From NCBI GenBank assembly GCA_037954235.1, contig JBBMOA010000015.1, forward strand, positions 4,084,001 to 4,148,000: a DNA stretch of 64,000 nucleotides, read 5' to 3'. How positions within the stretch are numbered: the stretch's first letter is position 1; every line of letters starts with the position of its first letter. This DNA is from Aulostomus chinensis. Lineage: Eukaryota > Chordata > Actinopteri > Syngnathiformes > Aulostomidae. A model generated the notes under the pieces. The model did no database searches. It worked only from the letters and a program-made list of their open reading frames with translations, and had not been told where the DNA came from. The position numbers and the translations under genes were made by a program. Of the stretch, positions 48,501 through 60,736 are shown one piece after another.

Positions 48501-49600
48501 CTTTTAAAACCACTCATCTTGTCTGAAGGGACACAAACACATCAGTTCCTGGAGGTCAGTTCCCAGCCCCCTGTACTCAGTACTCCACCCCTCGCCGGGG
48601 TGACAGCAAACCACTCGAGGGCAGCAGTTAGCTGACTAACAGGAGAGTGACACCGCCACTTTCTTTGAGTTTCCAAACTTTGTTGAACTGTTTTTCAGTG
48701 ACGCAAAACAGAATCAGTCGTATGATAGGAGTAACAGCAATTACATTCACAACAATGTGCTGTGAAAAAAAAACTAGTTTCAGAATGGAAAATGTTTCGT
48801 TCTCTGCATTGATGCATTTACATTCAATCAATAATCACAATGCATCTTTTTTTCCCCAAGCCCCATATAAACCTGTATATGCCCTCGATAAAATACACCC
48901 AGGTCAGAGTGAGAGAGTTACTTATGCACTTGTTGACGGGTGGACTCACGACGACAGCACTGCAGCGAGGCCTACCATCGTCACGTTTCCTCATCATGCT
49001 GAAGGAAACGGAAAAACACATCTGTGCAACAAAAAGTGAACAAAGTAAAGAAGGAAAAGTGAGTGTTTTCACATCAAAAGCTTTGGTTCAGATTTCCGAT
49101 TGTGTCAGGTAAAACTTCACTGGCCCTTTAAGGTCACAACTCTTCCTGTTTAAAACTATGTCTGAAAATTCCTTTCCTATAAACAATCAAATAAGAATTT
49201 TAAAAAAAGTTGCGTAAAGTTTATAGAGGTTCATTTGTTGAATGATTCACTGGCAACTAAAAAAGTCTGACGTAAAAATGAATTGTAACGTGCAATTGTA
49301 ACGTGTCAGAGGCTTTTTGGACGTGGTTTTTGGCACCTTTCTACACCAGAAGATCCTACCACATCATCTAGTATTGTTGAATCAGGTCCTACCTCATCTG
49401 GAGCTGCAGAGCACAACTGGTACCACTCTTATCATGGAGAAACCTGACTGTGCCGTCCTCGTTCAGGTTAACAACCACCTGCGATGGTCAGTTTGTCATT
49501 TCAACTGTTGTTCCATGCTGTTCCACAACATTCAACACATTTCATGCAATGTTTATGTGTGTAAATACAGGATTCTCACAGATTTCACATTATTTTGCAA
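45549..49600. other. Gene-free stretch upstream of the BTG gene
   Basis: No gene that I can support. There is a (GT)n tract at about 45919-45946 and a (ATA)n run near 48301-48321. Near 46.99-47.04 kb, the minus strand has a short frame ending FFNYAGFTRAVLVRKRR that I cannot place. A stretch of A+T-rich, UTR-like sequence runs around 46.4-48.5 kb. Confidence 0.4.
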
Positions 49601-50572
49601 ACCTCCTTAGCTGTGAAGCCATGCATGTCTTTAACTAAACTACAGCTCTCCTCTGTACTCTTCCAGACGGAGCGTTCCTAGCCTCATAAATAAATACATT
49701 GTCCACATTTGGCTTCAGTCAGAAGCTGCTCTGCTCATCTTCTGGGCCAGTTTACACCGAAGATTCTCAACGAGACGAGTCTTGAAACTAGCTATGCCAC
49801 AAGAATTGCGATGTTGTAAAACCTGCCGATTCATATCGCTGCAACTAGAGGAGGCAGCGTATCCTTGCAACAACTCTACACTTCCACTGCAGCAGCTCTG
49901 GTGAGCAACCTGAAGCAGGTGCAGTTCTAGAATTGGTGAAACTGTCAATCAACAGACACTTTCTCAGCACCAAGGGTACTACGAGTGACCAGTCTACCCT
50001 GAGGTAGAAGCTAAAAAGGATCTGCAAAATAGGGTTCCTTGAACTGACATTACCAGGTCCTGTGGTCAAGGGTGTACTTTCTCTCACCATCACAGGAACT
50101 ATGAAGACGTTCCTCCAGAAATGCACAACGTATGCAGGAGAGAAGAGATACGGAACCACCTCTCATCATGAATCTTTGGTCTAAACTGGCCTCAGAAAAG
50201 CCAAAGTTCAGGATCTACTCACCTGATCCGTATTGGAAATCTCCTCGATAAACAAAAGTTTTCCAAGCTTTCACTCCTCTGCTACAACAAACATTTAGCT
50301 GCCAGCGAGTGTCAAAGGTCTCAGTCCTCAAGACTGAACAAAAACGGAATCAGACACAAAAAATGTAACAATTGGCAAAAAAACCCAGGAAGATAAAGTA
50401 ACACAGGATTTGGATGAAAGTGGGCAGGTGGCGGAAAGTGTGATGATGTGGGTGTGGATTTGGAAGGGAGTGTGAATGAAGTGGTGCCAAAGCTCCCGGT
50501 GCTGCTGTGTTCACAGCCTACTTGAGCTCGGCACAGTCTGGCTGATGAGTGCAGTCCCACTTCCTGCTCCTG

Positions 50573-53500
50573 TTAAAATGGCAGCTTCTTCAACTGCTCA
50601 AAGGTGATGAAGAACTGAGAACTGTGTTCAGGAAAAACGCCTCCTTTTGACATGTATCGTCACTGAAATTATTGATTAGAAATTCTACACGGCTGAAATT
50701 AACTAGAGGAACAATTTCTGTAAACAATAAGACAACAGTGCTGCTAGTTAGGATAACAGTTGGCAGAGTGTGTGTGCTACTTAATTCAAAGAATAAGTGT
50801 GTAACTGCAAAAAAAACATGCTCAGTGGTGGACCTGTGACATCCCCAGTGCTGCCTGGTCAGACCAGCCTTATATCAGGTTCTTTTCTCTGGAATTCCAT
50901 CATCTGTGGAAGTAGCAATGATCCGTCTGATTCTCTGCAGATATTAAAGGATACAATGATGTTCCAAGGCCCCAGTCGCAGCCAGTTCGGCCAGAAACCC
51001 TTATAGAGAGCAAAAAAGCCCTCGTTCTTCCACGTCTGCATCACTCCGTCCAGCGTTCCTTTATACAGGGGACCTCCTGACAGCACTCGCTGGTTCATCA
51101 TACGGGTCCGGACCACATCTACAGGGTTAGAGGCCAGAGCGCCCGCTAGGCCACACGTGAAACTTGAACTGTAAACACATTCATTCATGGAAAAGGGTTG
51201 AGCAGTTAAAATGCTGCTACTCTGTGGCCACCAGCCCATAGATGACATTAACAGGGACGGAGCCTAAATGTTGCTTTGTGAGGTGTGATCATCAGATTTG
51301 TTTTTCCATCTTATCATGATGTAGCAACGTGGTGGCCACTAGGAGGGCCAGACTGCTTGCTCAGGTATCAGTGCTTCCAAATGAACCCAACGGTTTGGGC
51401 CATTCACAAACTTGGCTTTGCGCTACTTTTAGTAAGTTGGCATCATAGCAAAAATGACAAGAAACTGCAAAGCACTGTGGGTAATATGCATACTGAATGG
51501 TACACAAACTTATGCAGACATGTTAACAACTCATGAAATGCAGCTGAAGAGGAACTTACATGAAATGTGTCAAAATGGTGTCTCCCATGAGTCCAGAGCG
51601 AAGGAGGTGCTTCTTTGTGATGTCATAGACAGGAAGTTCTACCCCAACAACGATGGCTGCTCGCTGTGCTGTTGGAATGACACCCTGAGGAGGGGGGGCA
51701 CAGCAAAGTCAGTGACAGACTTTCCACCACCGGCCTTTTCATCAAAGTGAGCTGCATGTAACCAACACAACAACGTTTGGCTTCAAGACGCTCCGAGTGA
51801 CCTTCAGCTGCTCCACGGACTCTAATGGTAGTCCCACTGGGAAACCTTTTTGTTTAACTCGCTCCATCGCCCACATTTTTGACACCACAAACAAATCAAA
51901 CCATGAGTGACAGGCCAACAGCCAGGCCAACAGCGCCCTCCACGGCACCCTTGAAAAAAGATCAGGTTTGGTTTTGTTTGGACAGAAACATACTGAGTTT
52001 TATTTAGAAAGCATTGTTGTTTATAATGGTGTGAGTCACACCTATGACTCAGATCTGGCAGCAGAAATGGAGCAGAGGCAGAAGGTGAGAGCAGATGAAG
52101 TGGAAATACTTCATTAAAAAAATGTCAGTTGTATGAATAATGAACGCTTCAATACAGCCTTTTCCTTTCTGTTCCTCATTAAAAAAATATTGATATGGAT
52201 GAAAATGAGTAATTCTTTTTCTCACTAAGTTCACACACACCCACCCACACGCACACACACACACCCAATATTCCAACACTCACTCTCCACAGCCCTCTGG
52301 TGCCCTCTGTCTGGTAGATGTTGATAAAGTTGGACATCATGCTCCCTTGGAGCAAACTGCCCTGCGCTTGCATTCTAATCTGGAACGAAGAAATACACAC
52401 CAACAATGTCAAATCAATATTCTTCTCAAAGCAGTAGAGCATAAGAGGCCGAGGCAGTCAAGACCCACCTTGAGGACATCAGTGGGATTAGCCAGAGAGG
52501 ACGACAGGACCCCCGACACCACGCCGCAAAAGACATTGATGACCATGGTCTCGTCTGGAGGGGGGGAGGAAGAGAGACGTACACTAAAGTTAAAGCCGTT
52601 AAAAGCAACCAAGAACATGTCATAAATAGAGGGCACAGGGTTATTTCCATAGATCAACATTAATTATGCATGCTCTCCACTTTTTGAAATTGTGTTTCAT
52701 TGACAATACACTGACTGATCTTGATCATTCAAAACTTGTTAAAGGGCACAGACGGTTTTGACAGGGAGCTGTGAGCTCAAACATTGATCTAATCTGTTGG
52801 CATTCTACTACTCATGTCTGAAAACAGCAGAACAGGAAGGCTGACAGGAGTTTGTTTTGTGATCAGTTCACTGGAAATCAATTTTAGATCATTTGAAAAA
52901 TACAGCCTGTGAAACGAATCTAAAATTTGCTGACAGTTTATACCAGATTCACGTGGGATCCTCAGTGACCACAATGGTTGACAACTGACTGAGTTTCCTC
53001 TGAGTCGATGCAGAGTTACAGCCTCTTAATGAATGCTTTGTGATTATTGTGTACAACAAAATGGCATCAAGGGTCAACTTGCTAGGTTATCCAAAAAAAA
53101 AATAAATAAAAAGCACAGTAATAATTGATCATTTTGAAGCCAAATATTCAAAATTCAACTACCATTAAAAAAATACACAAAATGTATTCATACAGAACTA
53201 TGTTCAAAACAAAAATGTTTTAATAAATTGTATTAACAACAAATATTTTGATTATTGAAAATAAGGGAATTTCAGCGACATTTGTGCAATGCTGCTCAAA
53301 ATAATGACTGCATTGGTTTGTTTTTTTTCTTGGATTATATAAGGACGCACACTGATGTCGTGATCGTGCTTCAATTAATGATGCAGCACTAATCTTAATC
53401 CAGGTTTAATCAGGACTAGCAGCAACTGGCTGATAAAGCATCCTACAGTCAGGCAGGCCAGCATTTCAACCAGCGGTGTGAACGTCAACTAATTAGAGGT

Positions 53501-56500
53501 TTATACAACCAAGCAGCGTTTAAAACAGTTTGGCGGGAATTTAAGAGGACTGCGGCATTTTGGGCCTCAAAAACAAATCTTAGCCTCTAATTTGAGTCCC
53601 ATTTCCTTCAAGTTACTCGTGAAGTGGGAAGATGAGCGTTCAGTTGATACACGTATCGATGCAAGTCTCTGACCAGCGAGATGGGACACTCCAAATCCAA
53701 AGGCTTACAAGTTTAAATAAACAGGGACCATTTTAAAATCAGCCTTGAGGTTAATATGTGTTAGATAGAGGTGGATGCGATTAGTAGTGAGTGGAGAAGG
53801 AGGAGGAGACAAAACAATAATGGATTAAAACAATAGTTACAGTACTCCGTGATCAATGTGACCCACAGTTAGTGAGGGTCCTCGCGTTGCTCATTTTGTT
53901 TCGATCCCACCACAACCACAGGGCAAACCCAAGCCTGTATCAAAACAAGCATTCACACACAGTGGCACCGCTGTGGCAGAGGGCATGCAGAGTGGAAAGA
54001 CAAACACATAAATAAAAAAGGGCTTCGTGTTTTCAGCAGAACGCACAGTAAAATCACGTCCCCAGCAACAAAAACCTGAGAAGCAACATGAGAATTACAA
54101 CGATTCCAAAAGTACACATTTAGCCTGCGTCAGTGGTGCTGCTCAAACATTGGAGAAAGTTGACTCATAGCTGTAAATGCAGCAGAAAACAAACAATGGC
54201 TTGACTTGTACTGCTAATATAACCAGTCCAGTGCAAATGTTACAGTGCATGAAAACAATCACACATGCCTAACCACCTCGACTGGGTTTCAGCTTAATTT
54301 GCAATTGAGAACTTTAATATCCAGTTAAGATTATTTTCATGATGCTGTGATATAATTTGGAATATTGGATGGAATTTTTGTTATTTTACATCACTATTTT
54401 CATTTTAATAAAAAAAAACACATTTAAAATGAGTGTGGCATGATATCTGTGGGGATCTGTAAAACCAACGTCCTCTTCTGGGGTCTGTAGAAGGTGTAAA
54501 GGCAGAACATTTCTAGTATTAAAACAGACAAGTGACCTTGAACAGAAGAAAAACTGCACCTTCCTGTGAATCGCAGTCGGCCGTTTTGTGATCTTGATTA
54601 CATTTGGAATACTTGGAGAGAGAGAGAGCGAAAGAGAGTGAGAGAGAGAGTGAGAGAGAGAGAAAGTGAGAGATTGTGTGAGAGAGAGAGCAAGTGAGAG
54701 ATGCTGGCGCCAGCCAATCACTGATAAATGTAGCACAAACCCATTTGTAGCGGATACCTGACATCCGTCTGTCTCTGTCTCTCTCTACATGGAGGGTGTA
54801 ACGCTCCTCTGAGCTCCCAACAACTGATCTTCAAAATCACAGCCTGGTTACTGCTTTTCTTTCACTTTTGACAACTGTTTAGGCCCTAAAGTTCACGCTG
54901 TACATACAAAGTCTCAAAAGGGCAAGATGATGACTGACAACACAAAAACTCATGCAACCTTCCAGGATCGCATTTAAATTGTTACAACTCAAACAAACCA
55001 AATCAAGTAGGTTTCCATTCATCTCTAAAAGCCTGTTTTTACAGTTGTGCAACAAGTCAGTGACTCCCCTGAATATCAATCATGACTGTTTGTGTCTTGA
55101 ATAAAGCTACACAATTCAAGAATATCAAATCTATTTCAGACAGGAGAGGGGACAGCCCACTAGAGACCTGAGAGAAGCAGAGTGATTCAGTTTTTCCTTC
55201 CTCCACAACTTGCCCCCCTCACTTCACTCCGCACATCACTGCATTCATTCCTTACTTCTTTCCTGGAAACTCTTTGCCTCTTATTTAGCTTGCAAATTAG
55301 TGTTGGTTGGTTAACACTATGACTCCAGATACGCAGAGTACACACACCTAACAAAAATGCAAATGAAAATAAACTTTACTTTAAAGTACTTCACTTTAGC
55401 TTGGATGATGCCAGAGAGTCCAAACTTGTTCCTATTTTCTTCCTGATACGATCTTTTGGGAGATTATGAAGACGGTCCAAAGTGTACCCAAAAGTGGTAC
55501 CCAAGAAATAACTAGGTGGTAGTTGTACTCCTCTGCTTTACCTGAACAATGTTGCAAGTATTCCATCGCTGCTGTTTTCAAAGTCGCTCTTGCTATGTGA
55601 AGCAATAACAAAGTCGGTGCTAGCTAGCAAGTTGAAACCTACTCACCTGCTGAATGTGGCAAGTTTTGACAAAAAATTGGATTGTAAAATATGCCTGGTC
55701 TGTTTGGTTATTTTTATAAGTAGTGGTGAAGAAATGCAATAATGATGAATAAAAAAGCTTCTTCATTGGAACATGGTTTCCTCCTGATGCCCACAACGAT
55801 TCTGAACTACAGCTTACAGATACAAAAACAAGCCAGAGCGATTTTTCTTCTGCAGCAGAATGATAACAGGCTGAGGCAGACGTCATCCCCGTCCTGGCGC
55901 AGCACAATAGAGGGGTGACCCGCTACATGAGACTAAGGGCATGTTTCCACTGGCTCACTTCGGCTCGGGTGGGTGGGTCCTGTCGGTACGGCTCGGTACG
56001 GATGCGTTTCCACATGCACTAGGTACCACGTCAGTGAGGGTGGACTCACTGGCTGAGAGTTCCCCAGCGGAATTTGTGTGTGACACAACAGCAATGGAGG
56101 ACATGGAGGCAGTGTGATGCCTGTTGCTCGGTCAGTGGTTTTTGCTTAAACTAAAAATGAGGGACGACAGACAGGCAAGGCTTCAAGCGGTGAAACAGAA
56201 CACCCAAGAAAAGTAAAAAAGACTTTACCAAGTGATCGACCAGTATTCCACCGAGGCCAAGATGATACCAAGTAGAAGATAAGTAAATTACCCAATTGGC
56301 GCCCCGCTATGTGTTTACGTCACACTTCAGTCCCGCTCGGCTCGCTTGGAACCCCAGCAGAGCAGGGACCAAGATGGTAACGGTTTGTACCGTGTTGGGG
56401 CCCGTGGAAACGGGGCCAAACCGACCAAGCCCCACCCGAAGTGAGCCAGTGGAAACGCGCAATGTAATCAAGATCACAAAATGGCCGAAGTGAGCCAGTG

Positions 56501-57837
56501 GAAACGCGCAATGTAATCAAGATCACAAAATGGCCGAAGTGAGCCAGCGGAAACGCGCCCTAAGTTCTCCTAAAGACAAACACTCTGCTGAAGTCGTCTG
56601 CTCACAGCAGTGTATCATTAGTTCTTTTCGTTTGACTCTAATAGCACGCTGATGGTAAAAAAGATTTGCTTGAAGTCCTGGGGGGCTGACGAGGGTTTTG
56701 TTGAAGTTCGAAAATTGAGTCATCAGTGCTTTAAGATCAAACTTGGATTGCAGGAGATTGCATCAGTTAAATATGCTATTAAGATTGTACATTAAATCTA
56801 CAGCACCGCTCCCTCTCGGTATCATTCAAACCTCCTCCTAGTTTTTCCAGGAAAAAATAAGACATAATCTGTTTTTTTGTAACATTAACTAATTAAATCT
56901 GTTGAACCAGGCTTTAATTTCAAAGGCGATGATGAAAGAGTTTATAAGCTAAAGTAGCAGGGAGGCACAAGACAGGATATCAATGTGGAAACAGAGACAC
57001 CCACCTTCTGGGCGACTAACAAACAGCCTCTTCAAAGAATTGTAGGTTCCAATCTTGATTGTCCCATAAGAGGCTTGTCTCAACAGGGCAGGAGAAATTC
57101 TGGCAGGGGAGAGGAAATATGCTCATTCACCTGTCAGCTGGGAGTGGGTGACAAAATCTTTAACATGTCACTTAGGATGCAACCCAGTTGAATCAAATGT
57201 CTCGACTCACTCCTTTACATGAAACTGTCTCTTGGAATACATTTTTTGTCTCACTCGGCTCCTTTCTGAACTTCCCTTTGCTTCGGTATCTCACATCCAA
57301 AGGTATAGCAACTCTGCCTGCTAAGCTGATTACAAAGAATTGTTTTTCACTTAAAAAAAAAATCACATTGAGATGAGTGGAAATCTCTGAAATTCTAGTG
57401 ATTTGTTCCAAAATTTAGCCATTAACCTTCATTAGTTTTTACCTGGCTAGCAAAGCTAACTCTTCACTTGAGTAGGTTTCCTAAAATTGCTGTGAAGCTT
57501 TGTTGATATGCGATGAAATCCCCAAATGTATGGAGACCTGAATGAAAAAATAAAATTCAAGACTGAATGCATTCATTCATTCATCTGTTTACTGGAGAAC
57601 AAAAGTCCATCCATTCTCTGTCCTCTGGTTTCTGGGCTAAATCTCTGTGTGCTAATAATTTATGTGAAGATGAAATCAAGTTTAAATGGTCTTAAAATTC
57701 AGTTTAGCCCCTCAGGTAAAACCTGCTTATTTAAGCTGGCCACAACATTATACTGTATATATCATTACATCATATTATACCATCATTATTATTGCTATAA
57801 TAATAACAATTAATATTATAATCATGATTATTCCTGC

Positions 57838-57893
<56 letters not shown>

Positions 57894-58195
57894 ATATATA
57901 TATATATGTATGTATATATGTGTATATATATATATGTGTATATGTGTATATATATGTATATATGTATATGTATAGATATATGTATATGTATGTATATGTA
58001 TATATGTATATGTATGTATATATATACATATACATATATACACATATATATACATATACATATATACACATATATACATACATACATACATATATATACA
58101 TATATATACACATATATACATACAAATATATATACACATATATACATACATATATATACACACACATATATGTGTGTATATACATACATATATAT

Positions 58196-58233
<38 letters not shown>

Positions 58234-59429
58234 GTATGTATGTATATATATATATATATATATATCGTCTTTGTTTTCTTTTCTTTTCTATTTTTCTATA
58301 CGGTTCTATTTATGTCTATTCTTTTTTACCTTTATGGCAACAGTGCTCTGAATGTGTAGGAGATTGCAATTTCCCTGGCGGAACGTCCAAAAGGGATTAA
58401 TAAAGTAATAGTATCTGTCTGTCTGTCTGTCAACAGTTCTTTACACAGCAACTGAAAGTCACAATTATCTGTAGCTGCTCTCACCACATACTTGATCATG
58501 AAAAAATTAACTGTGTTGCCACATACCCAGAGTACAACGCCCGGATGCCCTCCTCCTTGCCGATCCTGAAAAGGGCGTGGAACATGCCTCTGTAGCGCAC
58601 CTCTGTGTACTGGGACTGACCCTGGACCTGTAGCCGTGTCTTAGTCAGGTCGATGGGGAATGTCCCTAAGGAATGTAAACATTAATATCATGGAAGAATT
58701 AGAACTTTGTCACAAAGACTTGAGTGCTGTTGATGATGACTGGGCCTAGAGGAGGATGCTGCAGGTATGCTTTGGCAAGCAACTTTCAGCCATTTAAAAC
58801 ATCAAACAAATAATTAAAAAAAATTTAAAAAGTGAAACCGCTCAGCAATGTTATTAATGCCACATGAATTTACCTTGCAGTCACAGACAATGAAAGTTGC
58901 AAAAATACCATATACTGTGAAACTGAGATAATTTCCGAGTCATAAGTGTTCCTTTCGTTGTTCTTTTAAAAACAAGGAGCAAACCATCTAAATACACTTA
59001 ATCCTACAGAAAAATAGATGCCTAACACATGAGGGGGGCTGAGGCGGGCTAAAAGCCAAGGTAGTTCTCTATGAGGCCAAAGAAAAGTAAAAGGTGAGTA
59101 GAGCTAAATACCACATTAATAACCAACTTTGTGCACATCTGCAGGTGCCAAGCACAGCACAGAATTAGGACCTGAGCTCTGATAATGGTTCAACCGGATG
59201 CATCGTTCGCTCTAAAAGCAGCAAGCATCACAGCAGGAGAATTCAATAGAATTCGAGAAATTCTGATTTTTTTTTCTTTTGTCTGAAAAATTCTTGGCAA
59301 GTGAAATTGAAGTAGAAACCAAAAAAGCACGCACGATGAGCTGCATGTTGCGGCGCATCACGTACCGAATTCTGCGACAATTGAGGCCATCCCCCCGTAG
59401 ATGAACGGCTTCCAGTTCATGCTGGCCAT
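50573..59429 (-). CDS. slc25a14: Mitochondrial carrier SLC25A14 (UCP5/BMCP1-like)
   Basis: Eight coding exons join in phase to 286 residues: 59429-59366, 58665-58527, 57099-57005, 52554-52469, 52379-52284, 51684-51560, 51168-50955 and 50614-50573 (TAA stop). The protein has three mitochondrial-carrier repeats with the signatures FPIDLTK, ANPTDVLK and SNPVDVVR, and the diagnostic pieces LLRQASYGTIKIGTY, TAQRAAIVVGVELPVYDITK and YKGFWPNWLRLGPWNII. Residues such as IRMQAQGSLLQGSM and INVFCGVVSGV fit SLC25A14 better than SLC25A30. Carriers of this group sit in the inner mitochondrial membrane with six membrane spans; UCP5-like members transport small inorganic and dicarboxylate anions and affect proton leak. 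The ATG at 59429 gives MASMNWKPF, matching the short form. The frame is open further to an ATG at 59549, which would add 40 residues (total 326), close to the long human form. Confidence 0.95.
54618..54706. repeat. (GA)n-rich tract
   Basis: Interrupted GAGAGA repeat in intron 3 of slc25a14. Serine/leucine-rich frames on the other strand are artefacts of it. Confidence 0.92.
55937..56560. mobile_element. Harbinger-like MITE with duplicated right end
   Basis: The left terminus (55937-55963) and the reverse complement of the right terminus (56534-56560) match at 24 of 27 bases, beginning GGGC and containing CTGGCTCACTTCGG. Both ends are flanked by TAA (55934-55936 and 56561-56563), the 3-bp duplication class of PIF/Harbinger transposons. 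No transposase frame is present. The right end is present three times: a 49-bp unit starts at 56437 and 56486, and the final partial unit starts at 56535. It lies in intron 3 of slc25a14. Confidence 0.85.
57841..58265. repeat. Large alternating AT/GT-AC low-complexity tract
   Basis: About 425 bp of TATA, TGTATA and ACATATA units. The first third is GT-type (TGTATATG), the second is AC-type (ACATATAC), and a further TG-type block follows. Adjacent blocks are therefore mutually complementary and can form long hairpins. Both-strand Tyr/Ile frames of over 100 codons here are composition artefacts. It lies in intron 2 of slc25a14. Confidence 0.95.
58266..58432 (+). mobile_element. LINE 3' end with (TCTG)n tail
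   Basis: The sequence contains GCAATTTCCCT and GGGATTAATAAAGTA followed by a (TCTG)n run, the usual 3' end of a CR1/L2-type fish LINE. Only the last 150 or so bases remain. It abuts the AT tract, so slippage at an old LINE tail is one possible source of that tract. Confidence 0.65.
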
Positions 59430-59470
59430 TTCCGCGGCGGCGGCGGCTGCTTCCACCTGCTGCAGCCCTG

Positions 59471-60050
59471 CTAGAAACAACAACAGGCCGCCCACGCAGA
59501 GGTCAATACAGTGCTGCGATCTCAGACAGTAAAACATGTCGGTGAACATTAAGATTCAGTGATGCTACAGTTCAGGGAGGTTCCTCAGCATCAGCATCCC
59601 AGCGTACTGCGCCGGAAAGAGACGCCCGCCTGGCCGGAGAGAGTGTCATATTTGTTGCGGGTTTGTTATTGGCTGGGACTTCCGTCAATCAAACTGTACG
59701 GCAATTCTATTGGCTCACGCGCCGAGGAGGGCTGAGCATAACTGACGGTCCATCGGCAGCAACCGTGTCACGAGAATTGCATGAAGTTATTAAGTCCTAC
59801 AAATCGGATACTTAAGAGGCAATATAACGTAATATATCACATGAAAAATCACTTTTTACTTCCGGTGCAAAATTGTTAAGACAAAAAAAAACAGTGTCTT
59901 TGTCATCCCCATCGCTGAACGCCGTCTCCTAGCTACAATCAAGTGGCTCGGCTAACAGCTAACACTCGGAGGTTACTCGCCCGCCTGTTCCCGAGGTTAC
60001 GGGTTAGCAACTAGTAGTTCCTGGTACAAACAACGGAAAACTCACGTACC
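59471..60050 (-). promoter_or_regulatory. slc25a14: slc25a14 upstream leader exon and promoter candidates
   Basis: A minus-strand donor ACAG|GTACGTGAG ends a possible non-coding exon at 60050, and an acceptor TTGTTTCTAG at 59471-59472 would open the exon carrying the MASMN start (from 59470). Nearer the gene, two minus-strand CCAAT boxes (ATTGGCT on plus at about 59668-59675 and 59709-59715) could serve a second promoter whose transcript includes the ATG at 59549. Both starts are inferred. Confidence 0.4.
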
Positions 60051-60099
60051 TGTGGCGTCGACACAACCTACTACCAGCTATTTCACTTGGTTTTCCATA

Positions 60100-60649
60100 A
60101 CTTTACACATGTGTAGGTGGACTTTGATAAAGTGCAAGGACAAAACTTCTACCCTGCTGTTAGCTTCCCATTTCGGCTAATGTCAAGAGCACAAGGTAAT
60201 GACAGCAACAGGATATCCGTTCGTAGTTTCAAAATAAAGCAAAGCATTGACTAAATCTTGAGTCGAGGTCATCCCGATATTGCGGCTGAAAGTCCAGTTA
60301 TTAGAAGGTTTTGAACTTATTAATGTGGAATAATATAGAGCAGTCACCTTCATGATCTGTATTTTGACCTCTTAAAGTCAGCTTTATTGCACAAATAGAA
60401 TGGGATAAATTCTAAAATGTTACTTTTAGAATTGGATTCTTTTTTTCATTATGGTATTTAACACTCAACTCCACAGTTTCAGCAAGAGAAACATTACTTT
60501 TCACATTTTTCAGATCTTTAATTACATTATGGGGTGTTTAGTTCAGATTTCTATTTTTTTGTATTCTTTATTATACTCTCTGACCATAATAATGCAAACT
60601 CAACAAACTGATAAGGCCAAGATAGATAGATATGTCACTTCCCAGTTTT

Positions 60650-60736
<87 letters not shown>

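Noticed and set aside
49260..50180. Possible degraded transposase-like frames on the plus strand
   Set aside because: Stops interrupt every candidate frame and no motif is recognisable. The region is more simply the 3' UTR of slc25a14.
57686..58400. Open frames of 107-221 codons on both strands, rich in Tyr and Ile
   Set aside because: They are translations of an alternating AT/GT repeat; they occur in several frames and on both strands and have no domain content.
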